64,000 bases of DNA from Labilibaculum filiforme (GTDB lineage: Bacteria > Bacteroidota > Bacteroidia > Bacteroidales > Marinifilaceae). The notes under the pieces were generated by a model. The model had not been told where the DNA came from. It was given only the letters and a program-made list of their open reading frames with translations, and did not search any database. The stretch is from NCBI RefSeq assembly GCF_002843315.1, contig NZ_MVDD01000017.1, forward strand, positions 1-64,000, written 5' to 3'. This document shows, piece after piece, positions 9,475 to 17,582 of the stretch. Both the position numbers and the translations under genes were made by a program. Positions within the stretch are counted from its first letter, which is position 1. Each line of letters starts with the position of its first letter.

Positions 9475-9586
9475 ATCTTAATTGCTTATTTTTATAAATC
9501 TACTAATTGTAAATGATAAGTTAAAAGGAAAAAATTATTTAACGAAAGTCTGTATCTTTATCGCCAGATAAAATAAAAGGAAAAGC

Positions 9587-10633
9587 ATGTTCAATTTTGA
9601 AGATATAAATCTGGACCGTATTGTGGTTCATAGTGTAGGAAATAAACACCACGAGGAAGATCTAAAGCTTTCTAAATCGGAAATTAATTTAGAGGATGAT
9701 GATGTTAAGGATATCCTGTTAAAGTATTTTTTAACGGCATTTAATAAGGAGGAGTTCTATAATTTTCAGCACGATAATGATTTAAATATGAATGAGGTAT
9801 TTTGTTATGCCTCGGAGTATTTCGAAGAAAATGTTTCTTTTTACGATCAATCGACCAATATTGCAGTGCATTTGTACGAAAAATCGAATCATCCGAACAT
9901 AAAAGGTGGGGAATTTTATTTGGTAGGTTTCTCGAATTGTGTTGTAGATGGGGAAGTTTGCGATGCCTTGGGTATTTTTAAATCGGAAAATAAAGATACT
10001 TTCTTAAAAGTGTACCAAAAGCAGGAAAATTTTGAGTTGGGTTGCGAGAATGGTATTAATATCAAGAAATTGGATAAAGGATGCTTAATTTTTAATTCCG
10101 AAAAAGAAAAAGGTTTTAAGGTTTGTATCGTGGATAAAACCAATTCGAACAAGGAGGCTTTGTACTGGAAAGAGGATTTTTTGAACTTAAAGCTTCGCGA
10201 AGATAATTTTTATCATACCCAAAACTATTTGGATATGTGTAAAGGATTTATTGGCGATGTGTACAACGATGAGAATGAAGTTGCAAAAGCCGATCAGATC
10301 GATTTAATGAATAAATCAATCAATTTTTTTAAAGATAAAAAGCTGTTCAACGAGGAGTTATTTAAGCAGGAAGTGATTGAGCAACCAGAAGTTGCAACTG
10401 CTTTCGACGAGTATAAAACCTATTATCAGAACGAACAGGGAACTATGGTTACGCCAGAATTTACCATTAATAACGATGCAGTAAAAAGCGAGCAAAAACA
10501 TTTTAAGCACATTTTAAAGCTCGATAAAAACTTTCATGTGTACATTCACGGGCAACGAAAATTTATTGAAAAAGGATACGATGCAGCTCGGGATTTAAGC
10601 TACTACAAATTATTTTTTAGAGACGAGAATTAA
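9587..10633 (+). CDS. NdpA-family nucleoid-associated protein
   Basis: A 348-residue cytoplasmic protein resembling the 37-kDa nucleoid-associated family (NdpA/YejK). The start MFNFEDINLDRIVVHSVGNK, with the early LDRIVVHxVGN pattern, a central acidic beta region (LVGFSNCVVDGEVCDALGIFKSE) and the C-terminal FTINNDAVKSEQKHFKHILKLDKNFHVYIHG are typical. Known members bind DNA and the nucleoid; the Bacteroidetes members are poorly studied. It lies alone between two minus-strand genes. Confidence 0.8.
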   Translation: MFNFEDINLDRIVVHSVGNKHHEEDLKLSKSEINLEDDDVKDILLKYFLTAFNKEEFYNFQHDNDLNMNEVFCYASEYFEENVSFYDQSTNIAVHLYEKSNHPNIKGGEFYLVGFSNCVVDGEVCDALGIFKSENKDTFLKVYQKQENFELGCENGINIKKLDKGCLIFNSEKEKGFKVCIVDKTNSNKEALYWKEDFLNLKLREDNFYHTQNYLDMCKGFIGDVYNDENEVAKADQIDLMNKSINFFKDKKLFNEELFKQEVIEQPEVATAFDEYKTYYQNEQGTMVTPEFTINNDAVKSEQKHFKHILKLDKNFHVYIHGQRKFIEKGYDAARDLSYYKLFFRDEN

Positions 10634-10694
10634 TTCAGATATAAGCGACCTGTCAGCGTATTTATACCTGACAGAGTCGATAGTGAAACTTCAA

Positions 10695-11675
10695 CTATTT
10701 TACATTTACTTTATATCCCAGTACTGGCTCGTTGTCGAAGTAGATAATTAATTCAGTCTTTCCTTTTAAATTGGTAGGAACCTTGAAGCTAATTTGATTT
10801 TTTTTTCGAATTGGTTTAACAATTTGGCCAAATTTTTCACTTTTAAAATGATATGCAATTTGAATTTCATTAGTAATATTTTCAATCGAAAATTCAATTT
10901 CCTTTCCTTTGGTACTGGAAATAGCACCATTTTGTGGATGAATAATTTTGTATCCTTTGCCTAAAAATGCATTTAAAACAGCTGGCTGAAAAGCAAATTC
11001 TTCTTTGGAGAGCTTTTTATTCAATAGCAACCATTCCTCATCGTCGGGATAATGTTTCATTGCAAACTCTTCGGGTTCACTATCAAAATAGGCAGGAGTA
11101 TATTCCTGCATAAATTCCATTTTTGCGTAATCAACCGAACCTGCCGCCCAGGTAATATCTACAAGCTTCCATTTTCCATTTATTTTCACTGCATTCCAAG
11201 CATGGTTCGACGCTAAATTTGTATTGCCAATTTCAGATACAAATCGTTTGGCTGTTCCCGGAATAAGCACGCACTCAATGTTTAGAAATAAGCATATTTC
11301 CTGATAAAGCGTGGCGTATCCTTCACACAAAGCCTTTTGGCTTTTTAGAGTTTCTAATGCTAAATTTTTTCTAAATTGTTTTTTTTGTGCTTGTAAATCT
11401 TCTTCCGAAGAGTACGAAAATCGAATTTTTTGCACCTGATTTACACCTTTTGTATCGTATTTAATATGCTTAGCAAGCCATATAAATGCAGCTTTGGCTC
11501 TATCTGCATCCGTAGAGAAATCTGTTTTTATTTTCTCAGCTAAGGCTTCATAACTATCAAATTTACTCGGGTAATTGTCAATCAATACATCGCTTGTCTT
11601 TACAATCTGTCCGTTGCTTACAGAACAAATTAAAGAGAACAGAAGGAAGAGAATGGTTTTTGTGAAGTTATTCAT
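10695..11675 (-). CDS. Secreted transglutaminase-like cysteine protease domain protein
   Basis: A 326-residue protein from the chosen ATG, which gives the signal peptide MNNFTKTILFLLFSLICSVSNG. ATGs at 11693 and 11747 would place extra residues before it. The middle is a transglutaminase-like core with the triad Cys in KALCEGYATLYQ, His in SNHAWNAVK and Asp in KLVDITWAAG, the same order as in kyphoscoliosis-type proteins. The C-terminal part (about residues 235-326) is beta-rich, with ends like LKGKTELIIYFDN, probably an Ig-like domain. Such proteins are predicted peptidases or protein cross-linking enzymes at the cell surface. The target is unknown. Confidence 0.8.
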   Translation of the reverse strand: MNNFTKTILFLLFSLICSVSNGQIVKTSDVLIDNYPSKFDSYEALAEKIKTDFSTDADRAKAAFIWLAKHIKYDTKGVNQVQKIRFSYSSEEDLQAQKKQFRKNLALETLKSQKALCEGYATLYQEICLFLNIECVLIPGTAKRFVSEIGNTNLASNHAWNAVKINGKWKLVDITWAAGSVDYAKMEFMQEYTPAYFDSEPEEFAMKHYPDDEEWLLLNKKLSKEEFAFQPAVLNAFLGKGYKIIHPQNGAISSTKGKEIEFSIENITNEIQIAYHFKSEKFGQIVKPIRKKNQISFKVPTNLKGKTELIIYFDNEPVLGYKVNVK

Positions 11676-11751
11676 TGTGCTATAAGTATTCATTTTTAAA
11701 TATAGATAAAAGATACAAGAATCAAGCCTGAAAATAAAAGAGCACATTAAA

Positions 11752-11854
11752 ACCTCATTCTATGCTTTACCTCATAGGAGCGAACACTGTTTTAAGTTTA
11801 TTCGAGTTGTAAAACTCCCTTTCTATTAATAGAGAAAGGGTTGGGGAATGAGGT
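11752..11854. repeat. Nested inverted-repeat element, first half
   Basis: A perfect 9-bp inverted pair ACCTCATTC (11752-11760) and GAATGAGGT (11846-11854) encloses a second hairpin CCCTTTCT (11817-11824) / AGAAAGGG (11833-11840). No open reading frame is present. The structure resembles dispersed palindromic extragenic repeats. Genome-wide copy number cannot be judged from this window. Confidence 0.6.
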
Positions 11855-11887
11855 GAAGTGGAATTGAAAATGGTATTAGCATAAGTT

Positions 11888-12054
11888 CACCCTTTCGCCT
11901 GTCGGCACTTCCCCTAAAAAGGGGAAGATTGTAAATGTAAGAGACGAGTCAATTTATCTTTTTTTTTATGAAATAGAAAAATAGAATTAGTACATAAATC
12001 TAAATAAGAGAATTCTTTCTTTTTAAAGGGGAGATGCCGACAGGCAGAGGGGTG
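11888..12054. repeat. Long imperfect inverted repeat, second half of the intergenic element
   Basis: The left arm (11888-11921, beginning CACCCTTTCGCCTGTCGGCA) and the right arm (12019-12054, ending TGCCGACAGGCAGAGGGGTG) are near-identical in opposite orientation over about 34 bases. The shared core is GCCTGTCGGCA / TGCCGACAGGC. The left arm ends in its own hairpin CTTCCCCTAAAAAGGGGAAG (11908-11927). About 90 AT-rich bases lie between the arms. The layout fits a small non-autonomous mobile element or REP/BIME-type repeat. Confidence 0.65.
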
Positions 12055-12171
12055 CTTTAAAAAAAAAATTTCAGGTTAATTCCTCAATCTTTGTGTAAAC
12101 TTACTTTTAGGCGTCCTGATTCTTTTTTTCACCAATATGTTCGGGAAGCAAGGCCTTACAATTTACTCCAC

Positions 12172-12214
12172 AAAAAAAGACCCACGTTCACGGAAGCTTG
12201 AGCATGGGCCTTTC
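12172..12214 (-). terminator. Terminator of the M14 carboxypeptidase gene
   Basis: Read on the minus strand, AAGGCCCATG pairs with CGTGGGTCTT (two wobble pairs) and is followed by seven T. It lies about 30 bases after the stop codon at 12246. Confidence 0.75.
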
Positions 12215-12245
12215 GAGTAATATACTTAGTAGTATATGTTTTTAA

Positions 12246-13373
12246 TTATCTTAGGTGATTTACCACTTGATAGATTGGTTGGAGAATAGATTCTCCTAAT
12301 AAAATACTCCTTTCGGGAGACCAACCAAATTCAGGATCAGGTAAATCATTATTGTCCTTAAATGGCATTTCCAGCGTCAAAGATAAACATTTATATCTTT
12401 CTCCAATGTGTTTCGAGCAAATTGCTAAATTTCCTTTTCCAGGTTCGTTCTTAGGGTAAGTGTGAGTGTCCTGAAAATCAGGACAAGTAGCTATCCAGGA
12501 ATCAATAAATTTTTTCGTTAAATTTTTCAATCTTTCATTGAAGGAAGGGATACCTTCTATGCCCGAAATAAAATTATAAGGCAAACCTTCATCGCCGTGA
12601 ATATCCAAATTTAAGTCACAGCCATACTCATCCATTAAGTTGCGAACATGAAAAACTTCAGGACTGTTTTCAATCGATGGTTCGGCCCATTCGCGATTGT
12701 AGTTTATACCTTTTGTGTTTACGCGCAAATTACCTGCAATACTACCATCAATATTCATATTTGGCACCACATAAAAAACAGCTTTACTTAGTAGCATTCT
12801 CGAAACGGCATCGTCCTGATCCAACAAACGATCAATGAAGCCTTGCATAAACCATTCGGCCATACTTTCGCCAGGATGCTGACGGGCAATTACCCAAATA
12901 CTCTTTTTCGCCTCGTCGGCTTCCCCAATAATCAGCATGTCAATATCTTTTCCTTCTACTGTTTGGCCAATCGAAACCAATTCGCATTCGGGCGATAGTT
13001 GTGCCTGATGAACCAAATCCAGATGTTGATCGTAGGTGTAAGGAGCAAAATAAGCGTAGTAAACCGAATTATAAACCGGTGTGTGCTCAATAGTCAACTC
13101 TTTGCCATCATATTGCGATGGCACTCGAAACCAATTCTCCCGATCGTACGATGCCACCGCATGGTAATCCTCGTATCCTTCCGGATACGATGCTTTACCA
13201 GCATTCGTAATGCGTATTTTAACAGCCTCACCCGTTGCACCGGTCAATCGGAAATAAAACCATTGAAAATACTCAGAATTAGTGTCGTTAGGAATGCTTA
13301 CCTGTATGTTTTTAGGATTGGTGGCATCAATTACTTCAATTTTACCGCCATCAAAATTCGATGAAATTTTCAT
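12246..13373 (-). CDS. M14 zinc carboxypeptidase, cytosolic carboxypeptidase (AGBL-like) type
   Basis: A 375-residue protein without a signal peptide. An N-terminal beta-sandwich domain (about residues 1-125, FQWFYFRLTGATGEAVKIRI) precedes the M14 peptidase domain. This arrangement is typical of cytosolic carboxypeptidases related to the eukaryotic tubulin deglutamylases. Zinc ligands are in RQHPGESMAEWF (His and Glu) and in DIHGDE (His). Substrate-binding residues are seen in NYNREW, and the general base is probably the Glu in LSLTLEMPF. The ATG at 13373 starts MKISSNFDGGKIEV; ten extra codons upstream are possible but unlikely. The bacterial substrate is not known. Confidence 0.88.
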   Translation of the reverse strand: MKISSNFDGGKIEVIDATNPKNIQVSIPNDTNSEYFQWFYFRLTGATGEAVKIRITNAGKASYPEGYEDYHAVASYDRENWFRVPSQYDGKELTIEHTPVYNSVYYAYFAPYTYDQHLDLVHQAQLSPECELVSIGQTVEGKDIDMLIIGEADEAKKSIWVIARQHPGESMAEWFMQGFIDRLLDQDDAVSRMLLSKAVFYVVPNMNIDGSIAGNLRVNTKGINYNREWAEPSIENSPEVFHVRNLMDEYGCDLNLDIHGDEGLPYNFISGIEGIPSFNERLKNLTKKFIDSWIATCPDFQDTHTYPKNEPGKGNLAICSKHIGERYKCLSLTLEMPFKDNNDLPDPEFGWSPERSILLGESILQPIYQVVNHLR

Positions 13374-13493
13374 GTGTGTGTGTCGTTTTTTTTTGAGATT
13401 CATTCAAAGGTATATTTTTAGATTTTTACAGCCAAGAAATCTTCCTAATTCTTAAATCTCACTATCGAAGTACTAATTCTCTATATGTAAACG

Positions 13494-13523
13494 TTTAAAT
13501 CAGAACAATTTCTTCTATTTTTG
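13494..13523 (+). promoter_or_regulatory. Candidate mltG promoter
   Basis: TATTTTTG at 13516-13523 matches the Bacteroidetes -7 element TAnnTTTG exactly. TTTA at 13494-13497 lies 18 bases upstream as a weaker -33 element. This predicts a start near 13530, about 70 bases before the chosen mltG ATG. Confidence 0.5.
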
Positions 13524-13597
13524 GAAGTCTGTTCATGTATGAAATATTATTTTTTAATTTTACACACCACTTGGGTGTTTATTCTAATTCATATTTA

Positions 13598-14668
13598 ATG
13601 ATCAATTTATTTCGTTTAAAAGGCAATCTTTCCAAAAAGTGGAAATTCGTAATCGTAGCAATCATGCTATTGTTTTTGCTTAGCGGAGCCGTACTTTTTA
13701 AGTTCTATCAGGATATATTTTCGGTGAACATTGATTTGGGCGACGAAAAAGTGACCTATTTGTATATTCCTACCAATTCGAATCAGGCCGATGTGTTGCA
13801 ACTATTAAACGACAAACATTGTCTTAAAAACAGCACTAGCCTCGAGTGGGTTATGGAGAAGAAGAATTTTGCACGTCACATTCATCCTGGGCGATACGAA
13901 ATTAAGAATGGCATGAGCAATAATGCATTAATCGACCTATTGCGCTCTGGGGTTCAAACGCCACTCAATCTCACCTTTAATAATACGCGCACACTCGAAG
14001 ATTTTGCAGGTAAAATTGCGGCTCAAATCGAGGCCGACTCAATTAGTATTCTTTCCTATTTAAACGACGAGTCGGAAATTCAACAGTACGGATTTACTTC
14101 TCGCACCATTTTAGGAATGTTTATTCCAAATACCTACCAAGTGTACTGGGATATGGATGCCCAAAAGTTTGTGGAGAAAATGTACAAAGAATACCAAAAA
14201 TACTGGAATTCGGAACGAACAGAAAAAGCTAAAAGCATTGGGCTTACACCTATCGAGGTAAGTACTTTAGCATCCATTGTCGATGAGGAAACTATTAAAA
14301 ACGATGAAAAAAAACGGGTAGCCGGGGTATATATGAATCGCTTAAATCGACAAATAAAATTAGATGCCGACCCAACCTTAAAGTTTGCTTGGGGCGATTT
14401 TACCATCCGTCGGGTTCTCAACAAGCACAAAAGCATCGATTCTCCATACAATACCTATAAATATAGAGGTTTACCTCCCGGACCAATTCGTCAGGCATCC
14501 ATTTCCGGTATCGAGGCTGTTCTCAACTACGAAAAGCATAAGTACTACTACTTTTGTGCCAGTCCGGAGTTTAACGGCTATCACGTATTTGCCAATTCCC
14601 TGCGCGAGCACAATCAAAATGCACGTCGCTATCAAAAAGCACTTAATCAAAAAGGAATTATGAAATAG
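13598..14668 (+). CDS. mltG: Endolytic murein transglycosylase MltG
   Basis: MltG cleaves nascent peptidoglycan strands and is thought to set glycan length. The 356-residue protein from the chosen ATG has a short cytoplasmic start (MINLFRLKGNLSKKWK), one membrane helix (FVIVAIMLLFLLSGAVLF) and a periplasmic part. This part has a LysM-like region (YLYIPTNSNQADVLQLL) and the YceG catalytic domain, with FIPNTYQVYW, LASIVDEETIKNDEKKRVAGVYMNRL, LDADPTLKFA and the end of the fold PPGPIRQASISGIEAV. The ASIVxxET segment carries the conserved catalytic Glu. A start 21 codons earlier (13535) is possible but would overlap the likely transcription start. Confidence 0.95.
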   Translation: MINLFRLKGNLSKKWKFVIVAIMLLFLLSGAVLFKFYQDIFSVNIDLGDEKVTYLYIPTNSNQADVLQLLNDKHCLKNSTSLEWVMEKKNFARHIHPGRYEIKNGMSNNALIDLLRSGVQTPLNLTFNNTRTLEDFAGKIAAQIEADSISILSYLNDESEIQQYGFTSRTILGMFIPNTYQVYWDMDAQKFVEKMYKEYQKYWNSERTEKAKSIGLTPIEVSTLASIVDEETIKNDEKKRVAGVYMNRLNRQIKLDADPTLKFAWGDFTIRRVLNKHKSIDSPYNTYKYRGLPPGPIRQASISGIEAVLNYEKHKYYYFCASPEFNGYHVFANSLREHNQNARRYQKALNQKGIMK

Positions 14669-15149
14669 ATTCACAATACCTTTATACCCTTTTTATTTTT
14701 TTCCTTTCACCTTTTTCTTACTTTACCCTTTACTCTTTTTATGGGCGTTCCCTTCGGGCGGGCTTTCCGTTTCTACTCCTCACTCGCCTAGGCTCGCTGT
14801 GGGGTAACACTTCAATCCCTAACGCTTGGCAGTATCACTTTACAGTAATTGTGCGGTGTTGCAGTATTATGTTGCGGGCTTGCGTCATTAAAAAAGACAG
14901 ATTCCTAATAGGTGTGTATTTCCACTCAAAAAGCACTTGATAATAACGTGCTGAAAGTAAGCCAATTAGAGTTAATTTTATTGTTTTATTAAATAAAAAA
15001 CGATAATAATTTCCATATGTTCAATGCACATAATTTAATTTCCTTATCTTTATTATTTGAAAAATTGTAGTAAACAAAAGAGTTCGCTTCTCCAGCTCAG
15101 GTTTTATGGGGGAAGTCATCCTCCTTTTAAAAGATAAGCAAAGCATAAA
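14669..15149. other. Intergenic region upstream of the T6SS-type cassette
   Basis: No gene is seen in these 480 bases. The start is pyrimidine-rich. The middle holds a GC-rich structured element (see 14738-14835). The last 200 bases are AT-rich and should carry the promoter for the cassette, but I cannot assign its -33/-7 elements reliably. Confidence 0.5.
14738..14835 (+). repeat. GC-rich structured intergenic element, probable dispersed repeat
   Basis: A sharply GC-rich block begins ATGGGCGTTCCCTTCGGGCG, contains small stems (CCCTTCGGG; a palindromic GCCTAGGC) and ends near TTCAATCCCTAACGC. The framing GGGCGT...CGGGCTTTCCG...CAATCCCTAACGC is, from memory, like a family of dispersed intergenic repeats in Bacteroidetes genomes. 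I cannot verify this here. It has no reading frame of its own. Confidence 0.5.
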
Positions 15150-15842
15150 ATGAGTATAAAAGGAAAAATGTATGTCGACGATATGGTTTACAACATACGG
15201 CGATTAGATTTTGGTTTCGACCAAAAAATTAATACCAATGGTACTGCCTCCACCGCACCCTTAGGCGGTTTATTTAATGTGGAGGTAGAAAGTCCCAAAA
15301 ACACACACCTGTATGCATGGGGAGCCAGTAAGTTCGATATGAAGTACGTAAAATTGGTATTTTCACCCGTAACACTTGCCTCCAAAAACCGCACCATCGA
15401 GCTGTACGATACCCTCTGCATTGCACACCACGACTATTTTCACAGCGAAGGCAAAGCCCCAATGGTTAGCGTACTCCGACTCTCACCCGCCATCATCGTT
15501 CAAGATGGCCAAACCCTAGTCGAAAAAAACTGGAAGGTGAGCGATTTGAGTGCTCAGAACACGGAGCCTACTGCGGTGCCCGAAAATCCTGAAATATTGG
15601 AATGCTTTTTTGAAGATGAACAAGGAAATGCTGTTGCAAAACCAAAAAAGAACCAAACTATTTTTCTAGTTGTTAACACAAAAGAAATGGTAGGTCAGGG
15701 GATTGATATTGACTTAAGCGATGACAATATTGATTACGAATACAATGGATCTATAGTCGATAATGATTTGATTCAAGGTGTAAATGTAACTGCCGATACA
15801 ATGAAAATTCAGTTGAAAACAATTAAACAAAGAAGATCATAA
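15150..15842 (+). CDS. tssD: Type VI secretion tube protein TssD (Hcp-like) with C-terminal extension
   Basis: The first about 130 residues match the Bacteroidetes T6SS tube protein family: the start MSIKGKMYVDDMVYNIRRLDFGFDQ, then TASTAPLGGLFNVEVES, YAWGASKFDMKYVKLVF and YDTLCIAHHDYFHSEGKAPM. The usual protein ends at about this point. Here another 100 residues follow (from about AVPENPEILECFFEDEQGNAV), a beta-rich extension that could hold or recruit a cargo. No other tss gene is in the window, so this is an orphan. Its TAA overlaps the next ATG by one base (TAATG), showing translational coupling to the putative effector. The 5' part is GC-richer than the extension, which suggests module exchange. 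This protein is unrelated to the hybrid cluster protein at 5312. Confidence 0.75.
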   Translation: MSIKGKMYVDDMVYNIRRLDFGFDQKINTNGTASTAPLGGLFNVEVESPKNTHLYAWGASKFDMKYVKLVFSPVTLASKNRTIELYDTLCIAHHDYFHSEGKAPMVSVLRLSPAIIVQDGQTLVEKNWKVSDLSAQNTEPTAVPENPEILECFFEDEQGNAVAKPKKNQTIFLVVNTKEMVGQGIDIDLSDDNIDYEYNGSIVDNDLIQGVNVTADTMKIQLKTIKQRRS

Positions 15843-16945
15843 TGGCTATAGTAACACAAACAAATGGTGGTGGGAGTAGTGCAGATTCTGGTGGATTGCT
15901 GATGGATGAGTTTCTTCCTTTTGTAGAGTTTAAGGATGTTAAAAAGAAGAAAAAAGAAGATCATTATCCTTTTCGTGGTATAAAAAAGGAAACTGTAAAT
16001 TTGTCTGAATATTTAGATGAAGGGTATAAAACATCAGAACTCTTAACAACATTTGTAACGAATCAACGCAAATTAAAAATTACCTATAAGGTAATTAAAG
16101 GTTGTTCAGATAGTGGTGATGATGATGGAGTTATTCAAATTAAAACAGCGGAAGAAATTTTCGGATTAAAATTGAGTGTAACTCAGAAATCTGCAAAATA
16201 TGGTGATGCCATGGAATTGGAGCTTGATTATACAGGAGATGAAAAAATAGAATTCTTTCTGGATTTTTATGCTTCTGATGATAATTTAGATGAGTGGAAT
16301 ATAGGAGAACTTAAGAATGTACATTGTGGGCGATGTAGCATCAATTTTGATTTGTGTGAGTATTGTAGCGATTGGAGTACGATTGCTCCTGTTATACCAA
16401 AAAAAGATTTTGTAGGTTGGAATGAAGAATTGCATCCTGATTGGGAATGTTATGACTATGCTGCTGAACAGCTTCGAGTTGCAGGATATCAATTAAAAGC
16501 AGAAAGTTGGAGGGATTGGAGTAAGTCAACATTAACTAAAAATTCTGATGTGTATCAATTCTTTTTGGAGGATGATATTGCAGGAATGAAGCAAGGAGTA
16601 CAGAAAGATCAGCTTAAGGATGGTGTTAAGTACTTAAAAGAAACTTTGGGCAAGGGAATACCTGTAATGGCGGGTGTAGATGATGATTATTATATGTATA
16701 ATGATGATCAAACAACCGAACATTATATTACTATAGTTGGTATGGGAGAAGATTCCAAAGGGAAATATTTTTTATTTTATGATAATGCAACTGGAGATGT
16801 AGTAGTTGGAGCTTCAGCAGAAAATAAACTTTATTGCAAATGTGATGAACATAAGTTTGAAGGTGAAGGTGATCTAAATAATAGATATATACAAGGTACA
16901 GCAAAGAAAACTTATACTATTTCTCACATTCGTAAAACTAAATGA
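15842..16945 (+). CDS. Putative T6SS effector, papain/NlpC-like cysteine hydrolase
   Basis: A 367-residue protein of unnamed family. There is no signal peptide; the start is Gly/Ser-rich (TQTNGGGSSADSGG) and is followed by a lysine-rich stretch. The middle has clustered cysteines (HCGRCSINFDLCEYCSD), perhaps a metal site or disulfides. The C-terminal third has a papain-fold order: Cys203 in WECYDYAAEQLRVAG, His294 in TEHYITIVGMG, and Asp314/Asn315 in FLFYDNATG. That combination is typical of peptidoglycan amidases/peptidases and of interbacterial toxins. Coupling to the TssD-like gene, and the lipoprotein gene just downstream, suggest an effector with its carrier and immunity protein. Target and activity are inference. 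Confidence 0.6.
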   Translation: MAIVTQTNGGGSSADSGGLLMDEFLPFVEFKDVKKKKKEDHYPFRGIKKETVNLSEYLDEGYKTSELLTTFVTNQRKLKITYKVIKGCSDSGDDDGVIQIKTAEEIFGLKLSVTQKSAKYGDAMELELDYTGDEKIEFFLDFYASDDNLDEWNIGELKNVHCGRCSINFDLCEYCSDWSTIAPVIPKKDFVGWNEELHPDWECYDYAAEQLRVAGYQLKAESWRDWSKSTLTKNSDVYQFFLEDDIAGMKQGVQKDQLKDGVKYLKETLGKGIPVMAGVDDDYYMYNDDQTTEHYITIVGMGEDSKGKYFLFYDNATGDVVVGASAENKLYCKCDEHKFEGEGDLNNRYIQGTAKKTYTISHIRKTK

Positions 16946-16952
16946 TATTCAT

Positions 16953-17558
16953 ATGAAATATATTGCAATAATTGTCACACTAGCTAGTATTATGTTTGTC
17001 TCTTGTCAGCCTTCTAATAATTCTAAAAAGGAGTATCAATCTAATGATTTAAACAAAAGGGGACATATTCATGACTCTATAGAAGAGTTGATATCTGTGA
17101 AAAATGATAATAATGTCGATTCTATACAACCGAGTATTAATATAGAGTATGATTTGGATAGTTTGCCTTTTGATTCTGGTTCAGAGATCTTAAAATATAT
17201 TTCTTTCAGAATTAAATTTAAGCCGGATAGTATTATACCAGAATATAGAAGAATCAAAGGTATGACTATACCTTTTTGGTCTAGGACGAATTTCTATATA
17301 GCTGAAAATGATAATTATAAGGGGATGAGTAAGCGAAATTTTGATCTTTATAAAGTATTAACACATAATGTGAAAAGTGATAAGCAATTCTTAATAAAAG
17401 AAAGAAAATTTATCTTTTCTGTTATAAATAGAGATAATGCATTTAAAGTACGAGATTCGGTTCCATTAAATATTGACTTACTACTACTAAGTATATATAA
17501 AGATGGAGTAAAATATAGTTTGTCTCCTTTTGTTTCGCATGCAGAGGAAGTTCAGTAA
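16953..17558 (+). CDS. Lipoprotein, candidate immunity protein
   Basis: A 201-residue protein with a lipoprotein signal peptide (MKYIAIIVTLASIMFVSC, Cys18) followed by a polar Ser/Asn/Lys-rich linker. I recognise no known domain. The mature part is mixed alpha/beta with ISFRIKFKPDSIIPEYRRIKG as its most regular stretch. It starts seven bases after the putative effector and is about as AT-rich. Its position and periplasm-facing lipoprotein nature fit an immunity protein against a cell-wall-acting toxin. This is a guess from context. Confidence 0.5.
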   Translation: MKYIAIIVTLASIMFVSCQPSNNSKKEYQSNDLNKRGHIHDSIEELISVKNDNNVDSIQPSINIEYDLDSLPFDSGSEILKYISFRIKFKPDSIIPEYRRIKGMTIPFWSRTNFYIAENDNYKGMSKRNFDLYKVLTHNVKSDKQFLIKERKFIFSVINRDNAFKVRDSVPLNIDLLLLSIYKDGVKYSLSPFVSHAEEVQ

Positions 17559-17582
17559 GAATAGTTAACTTAATTTTAATCC

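Noticed and set aside
15188-15462. Minus-strand open frames inside the TssD-like gene
   Set aside because: They are shadows of the GC-richer 5' part of a gene with clear family similarity on the plus strand.
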